Shown here one piece after another: positions 9,158 to 16,891 of a DNA stretch of 31,788 nt. Each line of letters opens with the position of its first letter. Within the stretch, counting starts at the first letter, position 1. The notes beneath the pieces are model-generated. The model searched no databases. It was given only the letters and a program-made list of their open reading frames with translations, and was not told the origin of the DNA. The DNA lies in NCBI GenBank assembly GCA_020635175.1, contig JACKAH010000018.1, positions 1 through 31,788 of the forward strand, in the 5' to 3' direction. The position numbers were made by a program, and so were the translations under genes. The DNA comes from Deltaproteobacteria bacterium. Its GTDB lineage: Bacteria; Bdellovibrionota_C; UBA2361; J135.

Positions 9158-9290
9158 AAGATGTTGACGAGGTATTGAAGGGGGGAACTCTAAGATGTTG
9201 GTTTTACATAGAAATAAAATTCACAAATTGAGCATGGGCTTTGCATATTTAGTTTATGTGACAGGTTTTCTAACAGAGAGGAACTAGACT

Positions 9291-9701
9291 ATGTCTATGT
9301 TGGATAAAATTTTTGATAAAACAGTACCAGGTCTTCACAAGGCCATGGATCTCGCCTGGAAAAGAAATAATGCCATAGCTAGTAATATCGCTAACGCTGA
9401 AACTCCTCAGTATCGAGCAATGGATCTTAATTTTGCTGGAGAACTAGAAAAGGCGTTTTCTGGTGACAGCAGCAATAATCTGATGATGACTAACTCCAAA
9501 CATATGGAATTGAAATCTGAAGGAAAATCTTTCTTAGAGGAAGACCTTTCTGGTGCAACTAAGCCTGATGGCAACAACGTCGATCTTGATATTCAGATGG
9601 GTAAATTAATGAAGAATAGTGGGGAGTTTAACACAGCGGCCTCAATTCTTCGTAAGAAACTTCGTATGACTCGAATGGCTATTAGATTTGCTGAGAGGTA
9701 A
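9291..9701 (+). CDS. flgB: Flagellar proximal rod protein FlgB
   Basis: 136 residues, the usual FlgB length. It forms part of the proximal rod in the periplasm and is exported by the flagellar type III system. The N-terminal rod signature AIASNIANAETPQYRAMDL is present (about 28-46), with a long amphipathic C-terminal helix (LRKKLRMTRMAIRFAER). The GAGAGGAAC ribosome binding site supports ATG 9291. It opens the structural part of the flagellar block, with flgC starting two bases after its stop. Confidence 0.95.
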   Translation: MSMLDKIFDKTVPGLHKAMDLAWKRNNAIASNIANAETPQYRAMDLNFAGELEKAFSGDSSNNLMMTNSKHMELKSEGKSFLEEDLSGATKPDGNNVDLDIQMGKLMKNSGEFNTAASILRKKLRMTRMAIRFAER

Positions 9702-9703
9702 TT

Positions 9704-10129
9704 ATGTTAACTGCAAATGACATTATATCTGCTGGCTTAAGCGCAATGCGACTTCGTGTTAACACGATCGCTTCAAATATTGCAAACGCTGAAACAACTA
9801 GAACTCCAGAGGGTGGGCCATACAGGCGTAAGGATGTTTTCTTAGTGGCAGAAGAGCAGAAAGGCTTTCAGGCAACTCTTGATGAATTAACGCTCGCCAA
9901 GCCAAAAGTTCAAGCAGTTATTCAGGATACTTCTCCTGGACGAAAAGTATTTGAACCTGGACACCCTGATGCAGATGAGCAAGGTTTTGTTGAGTATCCG
10001 AATGTAAACGTTGTGAACTCAATGACGTCGCTGATGGATGCAAGTAGACTTTATCAGGCTAACGTCAGCGCATTGAAAGCAACAAATGAAATGGAAAGAA
10101 ACGCCCGTCAAATTGCGACAGTATTCTAA
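9704..10129 (+). CDS. flgC: Flagellar basal-body rod protein FlgC
   Basis: 141 residues, a typical FlgC. It packs with FlgB, FlgF and FliE in the proximal rod. The N-terminal motif TIASNIANAETTRTPEG is followed by the FlgC-specific PYRRKDVFL. The C-terminal half has the family segment GFVEYPNVNVVNSMTSLMDA. A GAGAGG ribosome binding site lies inside the end of flgB, indicating coupled translation. Confidence 0.95.
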   Translation: MLTANDIISAGLSAMRLRVNTIASNIANAETTRTPEGGPYRRKDVFLVAEEQKGFQATLDELTLAKPKVQAVIQDTSPGRKVFEPGHPDADEQGFVEYPNVNVVNSMTSLMDASRLYQANVSALKATNEMERNARQIATVF

Positions 10130-10144
10130 GATAGGAGCTAGAAG

Positions 10145-10468
10145 ATGAATATTCAAGGATTGAAAGCATATCAGCAACAGATAAAATCGATTAGTGGCAT
10201 TGATGATAAGATTAAAAACATTGAGCCCAATGCTACTGAAGGCAAAGAAGATTTCGTAAGCTTTTTAAAGACTGCTGTAAAAGATGTTGATCGTTTGCAA
10301 TATGAAGCAGATGATCAAATTGAAGGGCTTGCAACTAATCGTCCAGGTGTTACTTCGCACGACGCTATGATCGCTTTAGAAAAAGCTGATATCGCATTTC
10401 AGATGATGAATACGATTAGAGGCAAGATTGTAAGAGCTTATGAAGAGGTTCTTAGAACTCAGATTTAA
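10145..10468 (+). CDS. fliE: Flagellar hook-basal body protein FliE
   Basis: 107 residues, usual FliE length. FliE joins the MS ring to the rod. Family features are the central FVSFLKTAVKDVDRLQYEAD stretch and the C-terminal MIALEKADIAFQMMNTIRGKIVRAYEEVLR, where FliE proteins are most conserved. TAGGAGC before the ATG is a good ribosome binding site. Fifteen bases separate it from flgC and 39 from fliF. Confidence 0.94.
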   Translation: MNIQGLKAYQQQIKSISGIDDKIKNIEPNATEGKEDFVSFLKTAVKDVDRLQYEADDQIEGLATNRPGVTSHDAMIALEKADIAFQMMNTIRGKIVRAYEEVLRTQI

Positions 10469-10507
10469 TTAAGGTTACTAATTAGCAAGTTTTAATCAGG
10501 AGGTTTT

Positions 10508-12145
10508 GTGGCATCAGCTTTTGACCCAAGTGCAATTTTAGCGCAATTCACAGCGAACTATCTAAAATTGCCATTATCACAAAAGATCCTATTTCCATTA
10601 CTCATTGTCGGTTCTATTTGGGGAATTGTATTTGTTTCTCATTGGGCAACAAAGCCTGATTACGTAGTACTTTATTCTGATCTAGATCCAGCTGATGCGT
10701 CAGCTGTTGTTGAGTCGTTGAAAAGTCAAAATATCAAGTATGAGATTAGGGGTGACGGTGGAACAGTTGCTATATATCCACCTGAACTAGTGCACGAACT
10801 TCGTTTGACTATGGCGGCACAAGGGGTGCCAAAGGGTGGTTCTGTTGGACTAGAGCTATTTGACACAACTAGTCTTGGAACAACAGGGTTTGTTGAGAAG
10901 CTTAAATTCATTAGAGCTACTCAAGGAGAGCTAGAGAGGACAATAAGCTCACTTGAGGCTGTTTCCTCTGCTCGTGTTCACATTACACAACCAGAGAAAA
11001 CCGTTTTTGCTAAGAAGGACAGAGAGCCAACAGCTTCAGTAATGTTGCGGTTGCGAGCAGGCGGGGAACTAGAGAAGAAACAGATTAAAGGTATTGCGCA
11101 TTTAGTTGCTGGTAGTGTTGAGGGACTAACTGTCGAGAATGTTAGTATCATTGATGTTTATGGAAATCTCCTTTCAGATAAAATTAGAGAAAGTGAGGAT
11201 GCACTTGGCGCTGATGCTACACGTTTAACATACAAAAAACAGGTTGAGCGAAATTATATTCAGCAAATTGAAACTATGCTTTCAAAAGTACTTGGGCCGG
11301 GAAACGTAATTGCTCGTGTAACAGCGGAGCTTGATTTCTCAATGAGCGAAAGAGAAGAAGAAAGTTATGATCCTGGTGGTCAAGTTGCTCGTTCAAAGAA
11401 GACTATAGAAGAAGGCTCTACTTCTCAATCAAGAGGTGGTGTTCCTGGTGTTGTATCAAACATTGCTGAGGCTACTGGAACGGTCGATGCCGAAGAAAAT
11501 GAGGGTATGCGTCGTAAGGAGTCGATCACAAACTTTGAAGTCTCGAGAGCTATTTCTAAAACTTCTTCTCCTCGTGGAAGACTGCTAAGGCTCTCAGTAG
11601 CTGTTTTGGTTGATAGTAATTCAACTAAGGGTGAGGGTGCTGCGGATACAAGTGCTGAGAGTAAAGCGCTTGATGATGAAACTCTAGCTCGCATTGAAGA
11701 GGTTGTTAAGAGTGCAGTTGGCTTAGATATCTCACGAGGAGATACGTTAACAGTAGAAAGCATTCCATTTCATGAAGCCAATGATACATTTGCTGAAGCG
11801 TTGGATGAAAAGGCACAACAGGATCTAATATTTAACGCGATATCAAGAGGTGTCCCGGTTCTATTTATCTTGCTCTTCTTCTTGATGGTAGTCAGACCGC
11901 TTATTCGTTTCTTGATTACTCCAACTGAGTCAGAGCTTGATCTATCAAGACTACTTCCTAAGGGAATTCAAGAGTTGGAGCAGGAATTGAAGCAGGAGCA
12001 GAAGGCCACTGTGCCGGTAGCTGAAGCTGCGATTGATATTGAACAGCTTGAAGTGTTGATGGCTGAAAACTCAAGAGTAGTAAAAGACAACCCAGCCCAA
12101 GCAGCACTACTCATTCGCTACTGGTTAAATGATGGTCGTGTATAA
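10508..12145 (+). CDS. fliF: Flagellar MS-ring protein FliF
   Basis: 545 residues, full FliF length. Two membrane segments flank the periplasmic part: about 27-47 (ILFPLLIVGSIWGIVFVSHW) and about 448-470 (PVLFILLFFLMVVRPL). Ring-building motifs include the YVVLYSDLDPADASAVVESL region and RARVHITQPE-like sequence (SSARVHITQPEKTVF). The C-terminal tail (ENSRVVKDNPAQAALLIRYW) matches the part that binds FliG, so FliG is expected in the cell although it is not encoded next door. The start is GTG, chosen for the perfect AGGAGG seven bases... upstream (10499-10504). Confidence 0.95.
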   Translation: MASAFDPSAILAQFTANYLKLPLSQKILFPLLIVGSIWGIVFVSHWATKPDYVVLYSDLDPADASAVVESLKSQNIKYEIRGDGGTVAIYPPELVHELRLTMAAQGVPKGGSVGLELFDTTSLGTTGFVEKLKFIRATQGELERTISSLEAVSSARVHITQPEKTVFAKKDREPTASVMLRLRAGGELEKKQIKGIAHLVAGSVEGLTVENVSIIDVYGNLLSDKIRESEDALGADATRLTYKKQVERNYIQQIETMLSKVLGPGNVIARVTAELDFSMSEREEESYDPGGQVARSKKTIEEGSTSQSRGGVPGVVSNIAEATGTVDAEENEGMRRKESITNFEVSRAISKTSSPRGRLLRLSVAVLVDSNSTKGEGAADTSAESKALDDETLARIEEVVKSAVGLDISRGDTLTVESIPFHEANDTFAEALDEKAQQDLIFNAISRGVPVLFILLFFLMVVRPLIRFLITPTESELDLSRLLPKGIQELEQELKQEQKATVPVAEAAIDIEQLEVLMAENSRVVKDNPAQAALLIRYWLNDGRV

Positions 12146-12162
12146 GTAAAAAGGAGTAGCCA

Positions 12163-12963
12163 ATGAACGCATCTCAGCTTCAAGCTCTACGAAACAAAAA
12201 AAGTCCATTTGAGCTCGAAAGTTGGGAGGTCATAGGTGAGCTCCGTGAAAATCATACCTTCGAAGCTTCAGGTTTTGAAGTTGTGTCAAGAGAAGAGGTT
12301 CAATCTGATGACCTGTACGATGATTTCGGTGGACGACACAAATCAGAGAAAGGAGTTCTTTGGCATGCACCACAAGGAAAAAAACCTCGCACATTAATGG
12401 ATAAAAAAGAACTCGAAGCCATTGATGGTAAACGTATCTCGATGCGTGAGGAGGAGTTGAAAGCTTTGATAGAAGAAGCAGAAAAAAGAGGAAAGCAGGA
12501 TGCATTTGTAGAGGCCAAGGAAGGTTTTGTTATGCAGTTAGCAAACATGAATGATAGCTTGGCTAAGATGATTGAAGGACTAGTTAAGCAAAATGAAATG
12601 GCATTACAAGAGTTGGAGCGTAAGGCAGTAGATCTCTCAGTTCATATTGCTAAAAAGCTTATTGATGGCGCTGTTGAAATTAACCCAGAGTATATTGTTC
12701 AAATCATACGAGAAGCATTGCAGCTAACGGGAAGTGCAATCATTAAGAGTGTTCGAGTTAGTCCACAGGATATGGAATTCATTGATGTAATTGGGATTGC
12801 AAAACAGCTTAAAGAGTATGATGGAAGTTGGAATTTTGTGTCTGATGAAAATGTTTCATCAGGTTGTGTTGTAGAAACAACAGCAGGTCAGATTGATTTT
12901 CAACTTGATAAAGCTTGGGAGCGGATCGCTAATTCCGTTGTAGAGGTTGTAAGAGAGCGATGA
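12163..12963 (+). CDS. fliH: Flagellar assembly protein FliH
   Basis: 266 residues. FliH is the peripheral stalk and negative regulator of the export ATPase FliI. The N-terminal part is charged and poorly conserved. The middle (about 85-150) is a predicted coiled coil with EELKALIEEAEKRGKQDAF and the C-terminal half has the typical DLSVHIAKKLIDGAVEINPE and VRVSPQDMEFI, comparable to ATP synthase delta/b subunits. AAAGGAG before ATG 12163 fixes the start. It follows fliF by only 17 bases, with no fliG between them, and overlaps fliI by four bases. Confidence 0.9.
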   Translation: MNASQLQALRNKKSPFELESWEVIGELRENHTFEASGFEVVSREEVQSDDLYDDFGGRHKSEKGVLWHAPQGKKPRTLMDKKELEAIDGKRISMREEELKALIEEAEKRGKQDAFVEAKEGFVMQLANMNDSLAKMIEGLVKQNEMALQELERKAVDLSVHIAKKLIDGAVEINPEYIVQIIREALQLTGSAIIKSVRVSPQDMEFIDVIGIAKQLKEYDGSWNFVSDENVSSGCVVETTAGQIDFQLDKAWERIANSVVEVVRER

Positions 12964-14291
12964 TTTTCGAGAAAGCACAGTCTCAGATAGATGCCGTTAC
13001 TAACTACGAATTGAGAGGTTCGGTAGTCGATGTAACAGGAGTCATTATTGAAGGCAATGGCCCCTCTGTTCCAATCGGAACAAATGTGACTGTACAGGCA
13101 GGTCGTCAGGAGATTCGAGCTCAGGTAGTTGGCTTTAATCGTGATAAGGTTCTGTTGATGCCCTACGAAGAACTCCAAGGTATTGGACCAGGTGCAACAA
13201 TAAAAGTGACCGGTGCAAGTACTCGGGTTTTAGTTTCTGAATCTCAGTTAGGAAGAGTGATTGATGCGTTCGGCAACCCATTAGATGATGGCGATCCTAT
13301 CTTAAACGGTGAAATGGCGGAATTATACAGAGATCCACCTAACCCCGTCACTAGAACAAGAATTGAAGAACCATTAGATCTAGGAATTCGTGCCCTAAAT
13401 TCAATGTTAGCTGTAGGCTCTGGTCAGCGTGTTGGGATTATGGCTGGCTCTGGTGTTGGTAAGTCTACCTTGCTTGGCATGATTGCTAAGCATTCAAGAA
13501 GTGATGTGAATGTCATTGCACTAGTGGGAGAGCGTGGTCGTGAAGTTAGAGAATTCATTGAGAGAGATTTAGGCCCTGAAGGCTTAGCGCGATCGATTGT
13601 TGTGGTTGCAACAGGAGATCAGTCTCCATTGAAAAGAATTAGAGCTGCTTTTTATGCAACAGCGGTTGCTGAGCATTTTAGAGACAAAGGCAAAAAAGTA
13701 GTCTTGATGCTAGATTCAGTAACTCGTTTAGCAATGGCTCAGAGAGAGATCGGACTGGCAATTGGTGAGCCCCCAAGCACAAAAGGCTACACTCCCTCAG
13801 TGTTTTCAATGCTTCCAAAACTTTTGGAGCGTGCTGGAACATGCTCGGGAGCAGGCTCCATTACAGGTCTTTATACCGTGCTAGTAGAAGGCGATGATAT
13901 GAACGAGCCAATTGCGGATGCTACTCGAGGGATTCTCGATGGGCATATTGTCTTAAGTAGAAGGCTTGCAGGTAAGGGTCATTATCCAGCAATTGAAATA
14001 TTGGAAAGTGTTTCAAGGGTTATGCCAGATATAGTTCCAAGAGAAATTATGAATGCTGCGAATCAAGCAAGAGATATCTTGGCAACTTATGCTGAAACGG
14101 AAGATTTAATTACTATTGGCGCATATAAGCCGGGACAGAATAAAAAAGTCGATCGTGCTGTCCAGTTAATAGATGCCCTTAATCAATTCTTAAGACAAAA
14201 GGTAGAGGAAAAATCTGATCTTGAGCAATCCTGGAGTGCGTTGCTGAGCATACTCCGATCTGGAAACGGACAAATGGAAGAGGCGGCGTAG
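12960..14291 (+). CDS. fliI: Flagellum-specific export ATPase FliI
   Basis: 443 residues, normal FliI length. This cytoplasmic hexameric ATPase feeds substrates to the flagellar export gate. Walker A AGSGVGKST is at 162-170, Walker B VVLMLDSVTR follows, and the FliI/type III signature AMAQREIGLAIGEPPSTKGY is intact. The N-terminal beta-barrel (about 15-95) matches rotary ATPase subunits. Its ATG overlaps the fliH TGA (ATGA), so translation is coupled. Confidence 0.97.
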   Translation: MIFEKAQSQIDAVTNYELRGSVVDVTGVIIEGNGPSVPIGTNVTVQAGRQEIRAQVVGFNRDKVLLMPYEELQGIGPGATIKVTGASTRVLVSESQLGRVIDAFGNPLDDGDPILNGEMAELYRDPPNPVTRTRIEEPLDLGIRALNSMLAVGSGQRVGIMAGSGVGKSTLLGMIAKHSRSDVNVIALVGERGREVREFIERDLGPEGLARSIVVVATGDQSPLKRIRAAFYATAVAEHFRDKGKKVVLMLDSVTRLAMAQREIGLAIGEPPSTKGYTPSVFSMLPKLLERAGTCSGAGSITGLYTVLVEGDDMNEPIADATRGILDGHIVLSRRLAGKGHYPAIEILESVSRVMPDIVPREIMNAANQARDILATYAETEDLITIGAYKPGQNKKVDRAVQLIDALNQFLRQKVEEKSDLEQSWSALLSILRSGNGQMEEAA

Positions 14292-14299
14292 GATAGGTA

Positions 14300-14734
14300 A
14301 TGGTCAAGAAGTTTAAATACCGATTAGAGCGGGTTTTGCAGTACAGGGCAATTCTTCGTAGCGAAAAGAAAAAAGAGTTGATGTTAAAGAATGCAGCTCT
14401 TAAAGAAGCTGAAGATAAGCTAGCTAAACTTGAAGAGGCGGAGAGGACTACGGGTTTAGAAGAGACTGAGATAATTGAGTCAGATAAGATTCATTTGGCC
14501 GGTGACTTTGCGTTAGGAATTCGAAGAGCGATTCTAAAGCAAAGAGACGCTGTAGCAGAGCTTGAAAAGGTAGTAGAAATTGCAAAGCAAGACTACATTG
14601 AAGCATCAAAAGATGAGGAATCATTGCAGATGCTGAAGAGTAAGAAGCTCAAAGAGTACCATGCCTATCTAAACAAGGAAGAAGGCAAGTTTTTAGATGA
14701 ACTTAGTGTTCAAGGACATAAACGAGGCAAATAG
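14300..14734 (+). CDS. fliJ: Flagellar export chaperone FliJ
   Basis: 144 residues, FliJ-sized, almost entirely coiled coil with many Lys and Glu. It begins with the family N-terminus FKYRLERVLQYRAILRSEKK. FliJ is the central stalk of the export ATPase and recycles chaperones. The order fliH-fliI-fliJ supports the call more than the sequence, which is low in conserved residues. AGGATAGG lies just before the ATG, eight bases after the fliI stop. Confidence 0.88.
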   Translation: MVKKFKYRLERVLQYRAILRSEKKKELMLKNAALKEAEDKLAKLEEAERTTGLEETEIIESDKIHLAGDFALGIRRAILKQRDAVAELEKVVEIAKQDYIEASKDEESLQMLKSKKLKEYHAYLNKEEGKFLDELSVQGHKRGK

Positions 14735-14754
14735 GTTAAACAGTAAAGGTTGAT

Positions 14755-15495
14755 ATGAAAGCTAAAAAGAACAAGGGATTGACTAGAGAGCAAGCTACTC
14801 AGCTCTATAAAGATCTTCAAAAGACTTTGGGAGAGATGAATACTAACACAGCTAGTAGCGGAGTTAATCCTGAAGTAGTTCGTGCAAAACTAAAAGCGAA
14901 AAAGAGTGTCCATATGCCAAAAATATCATTCTCGTTAAGCGGACAGCGTGGAGCAATGGCAGCAATTGTAATGTTCGGCTGCATGAAGATTGCTTTTAGT
15001 GCAATGGAATATACTGGGGTTACATCTGTTCAGCACGCTGAAGCTAGCATGTCGATGCCGGCTAGTCAGGATATGGTACGTTATGTGCCAGCAGATCCAA
15101 CCTCTGCTGAGCAACGTGAGTTGTTTAAACATCTAGATTCAAGACGTGCAGAGTTACAGGCCAGAGAAGAGAAAATTTCAGACAAGGAAGAGAATATCAA
15201 AGCTGCTGAGCTTGAGTTAACGACTCGCTTAACTGAGCTTAAAAGAATAACTGAAAAGTTGAAGTTGACACGTCAACAAGGAAATAAGAAACGCGATAAC
15301 CAACTTGAACAGCTTTCTAAAGTTTATAGCTCCATGAATCCAAATGAAGCAGCGAAGCTACTAGAGCAACTTGATGTGACAATTGCTCTATCTTTGATTA
15401 AGCGTATGCCAGAAAAAAGAATTGGACAGGTTTTATCTCTAATGAGTCCAGAGAGAGCGTTAGCATTGACTAAATTGCTAAGTGGAAACGTATAG
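14755..15495 (+). CDS. motE: MotE-like flagellar motor chaperone (MgtE N-terminal-like domain)
   Basis: 246 residues with one membrane segment at about 66-84 (AMAAIVMFGCMKIAFSAME). A coiled coil of roughly 115-190 in the periplasm follows. The C-terminal domain (YSSMNPNEAAKLLEQLDVTI through MSPERALALTKLL) resembles the MgtE N-terminal domain. This architecture matches MotE, which in several bacteria stabilises MotC or other motor parts, and similar genes often follow fliJ. It ends the flagellar run. Neither motA/B nor fliK is in the window. The specific partner is inferred. Confidence 0.75.
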   Translation: MKAKKNKGLTREQATQLYKDLQKTLGEMNTNTASSGVNPEVVRAKLKAKKSVHMPKISFSLSGQRGAMAAIVMFGCMKIAFSAMEYTGVTSVQHAEASMSMPASQDMVRYVPADPTSAEQRELFKHLDSRRAELQAREEKISDKEENIKAAELELTTRLTELKRITEKLKLTRQQGNKKRDNQLEQLSKVYSSMNPNEAAKLLEQLDVTIALSLIKRMPEKRIGQVLSLMSPERALALTKLLSGNV

Positions 15496-15503
15496 CTAAT
15501 TAG

Positions 15504-15887
15504 TTACAAGTTGGAGGAGGTTTTAAAGCCGGCCCAGACTGCGACTAAACAGAATGCAACTGTTAAGAGTATGTTAAGGCTTGCAAAAAGAAACTCCTCT
15601 CTTCTAAAGAATGCTAGTGTATTCAAACTAAATGCTGAAAAGGTAGTAAACCCACCTAACACCCCTGCCATCAGGAAGAGTTGAAGTTGTGGGTTTATGA
15701 CGCCAGGTTTTTCCGCAAATCCACTTACTAAACCGATCAGGAAACTTCCAACAACATTTACTGAGAAAGTTGCGATGGGATAAAATTTAGGTGTGCTGAG
15801 ATAAACAAATAGCAACCCGACGCTGTAGCGAAGAACTGAACCTATTCCTCCACCTAATGCGATAAAAGCTAGTGTCTTAATATTCAT
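15504..15887 (-). CDS. crcB: Fluoride ion channel CrcB/FluC
   Basis: 127 residues with four hydrophobic segments, the usual CrcB monomer. It exports fluoride through a dual-topology dimer in the inner membrane. Signatures are GGGIGSVLRYSVG near the N-terminus, the NVVGSFLIGLVSG segment and GVLGGFTTFSAFSLN, which carries the phenylalanine-box/Thr-Phe-Ser track. It converges on the MotE-like gene, with eight bases between the stop codons. Ribosome binding is weak (AGG six bases before ATG), and a small open frame ends 12 bases upstream, so translation may be coupled to it. Confidence 0.95.
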   Translation of the reverse strand: MNIKTLAFIALGGGIGSVLRYSVGLLFVYLSTPKFYPIATFSVNVVGSFLIGLVSGFAEKPGVINPQLQLFLMAGVLGGFTTFSAFSLNTLAFFRREEFLFASLNILLTVAFCLVAVWAGFKTSSNL

Positions 15888-16218
15888 TGAACCTAAAAAC
15901 TAGCAGGTAAATAAGCACCTGATAATCCACTCAATTTGAGACGACGTTTTGGTTGATTGACACATTTGGACTTCCTCCAAGTGGTTTAAAGTGCAGAGAA
16001 AACTGTTGATAATATTGCTATCATCTTGATGTTACTAGAAAAATACAATCTGTCGCTTGAGTAGGGATCGCGGGCTGTGATATACATTTCCTGCTGTTTT
16101 CAATAAGAAAGTCGCCAAAATCTTAGGTCTTTTTTGTTCCTTTTATCTCCAGATGGTTCCTCTTAGCTAACTGATAATGTAGCTGTAAGATTAGGATAGG
16201 TGCAATCGATAGGGAAAT
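15888..16218. promoter_or_regulatory. Divergent region between crcB and the menaquinone genes
   Basis: 331 bases between divergent genes. The crcB-proximal part holds a possible 21-codon leader frame (15900-15965) and two small hairpins. The ubiX-proximal part contains a T-rich stretch (about 16128-16148) and a GATAAT at about 16172 with no good -35 partner. I could not recognise a fluoride riboswitch by eye. Confidence 0.45.
15900..15965 (-). CDS. Possible 21-residue leader peptide upstream of crcB
   Basis: ATG at 15965 is preceded by a good GGAGG eight bases away (plus-strand CCTCC at 15974-15978), clearly better than the site in front of crcB itself. It encodes MCQSTKTSSQIEWIIRCLFTC and stops 12 bases before the crcB ATG. 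The ribosome binding site sits in a small hairpin (TTGGA/TCCAA, 15966-15980), and another (CAGGT/ACCTG, 15904-15921) overlaps the last codons. The layout suggests translational control of crcB. No homologue is known to me, so chance is possible. Confidence 0.35.
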   Translation of the reverse strand: MCQSTKTSSQIEWIIRCLFTC

Positions 16219-16887
16219 ATGATTGTGGAAAATTCTCGTACAAAAAAATGGATTATCGGAATTACCGGAAGTAGCGGCATGCCATATGCGCTACGCTTAG
16301 TTGATGTCTTGTCTCAATCTGGTACTGAGCTGCATCTCGTATTTTCCGAAGCTGCTCTTCGTGTGCTGCAAGAAGAGATGGAGATGAAATTCTCACAAAG
16401 TACTCTTAGCTCTGAAAAATTACTTGGTGAGAAGCGAGAAAATATCTTTTTTTATAATCCGAAAGATATTGCTGCTTGGTTTGCATCGGGCTCTGCTCCG
16501 TTTGACGGAGTTGTGGTTGTGCCTACAAGCATGGCGACGCTTGGTATGATAGCAAATAGCTGTGGGCATAATCTAATTCATCGTGCTGCTGATGTTGCTA
16601 TGAAAGAGGGGCGAAGATTGATTATGGTGCCGCGCGAGACACCTCTTAGTCCGATCCATCTGGAAAACATGCTGAAACTTTCTAAACTCGGCGTGAATAT
16701 GGTTCCAGCTATGCCTGGTTTCTATCACAAACCTGCCAACTTAGAATCTTTAGTCGATATGATGGTGATGAAGATTTTAGATGTAATGGGGATAGAAAGC
16801 CAGTTGGTGCAGCGTTGGAGACAGGGAGAGCCTTTACCTTCTGAGAAAAGAGGCTTGGTATTATCTTATCCAGCTAGGGGAGCTTAG
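16219..16887 (+). CDS. ubiX: UbiX-like flavin prenyltransferase (menaquinone pathway, MqnM-like)
   Basis: 222 residues. UbiX enzymes join dimethylallyl phosphate to FMN, making the prenylated flavin used by UbiD-type decarboxylases. Motifs are GITGSSGMPYALRL (about 14-27, FMN binding), the VVVPTSMATLGMIANS stretch with the Ser-Met-Ala of the active site, and MVPRETPLSPIHLENMLKL. Its neighbours point to the futalosine route, where UbiX-like (MqnM) and UbiD-like (MqnL) proteins carry out the late decarboxylation; no ubiD/mqnL gene is in the window. It is followed four bases later by the next gene, suggesting an operon. The ribosome binding site (AGGG six bases away) is acceptable. Confidence 0.92.
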   Translation: MIVENSRTKKWIIGITGSSGMPYALRLVDVLSQSGTELHLVFSEAALRVLQEEMEMKFSQSTLSSEKLLGEKRENIFFYNPKDIAAWFASGSAPFDGVVVVPTSMATLGMIANSCGHNLIHRAADVAMKEGRRLIMVPRETPLSPIHLENMLKLSKLGVNMVPAMPGFYHKPANLESLVDMMVMKILDVMGIESQLVQRWRQGEPLPSEKRGLVLSYPARGA

Positions 16888-16891
16888 TGAT

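Noticed and set aside
9112..9290. Sigma-54 promoter in front of flgB
   Set aside because: No GG-N10-GC match was found in the gap; the nearest candidates lack the GC.
15888..16100. Fluoride riboswitch upstream of crcB
   Set aside because: I could not find the conserved pseudoknot segments by eye on the crcB strand.
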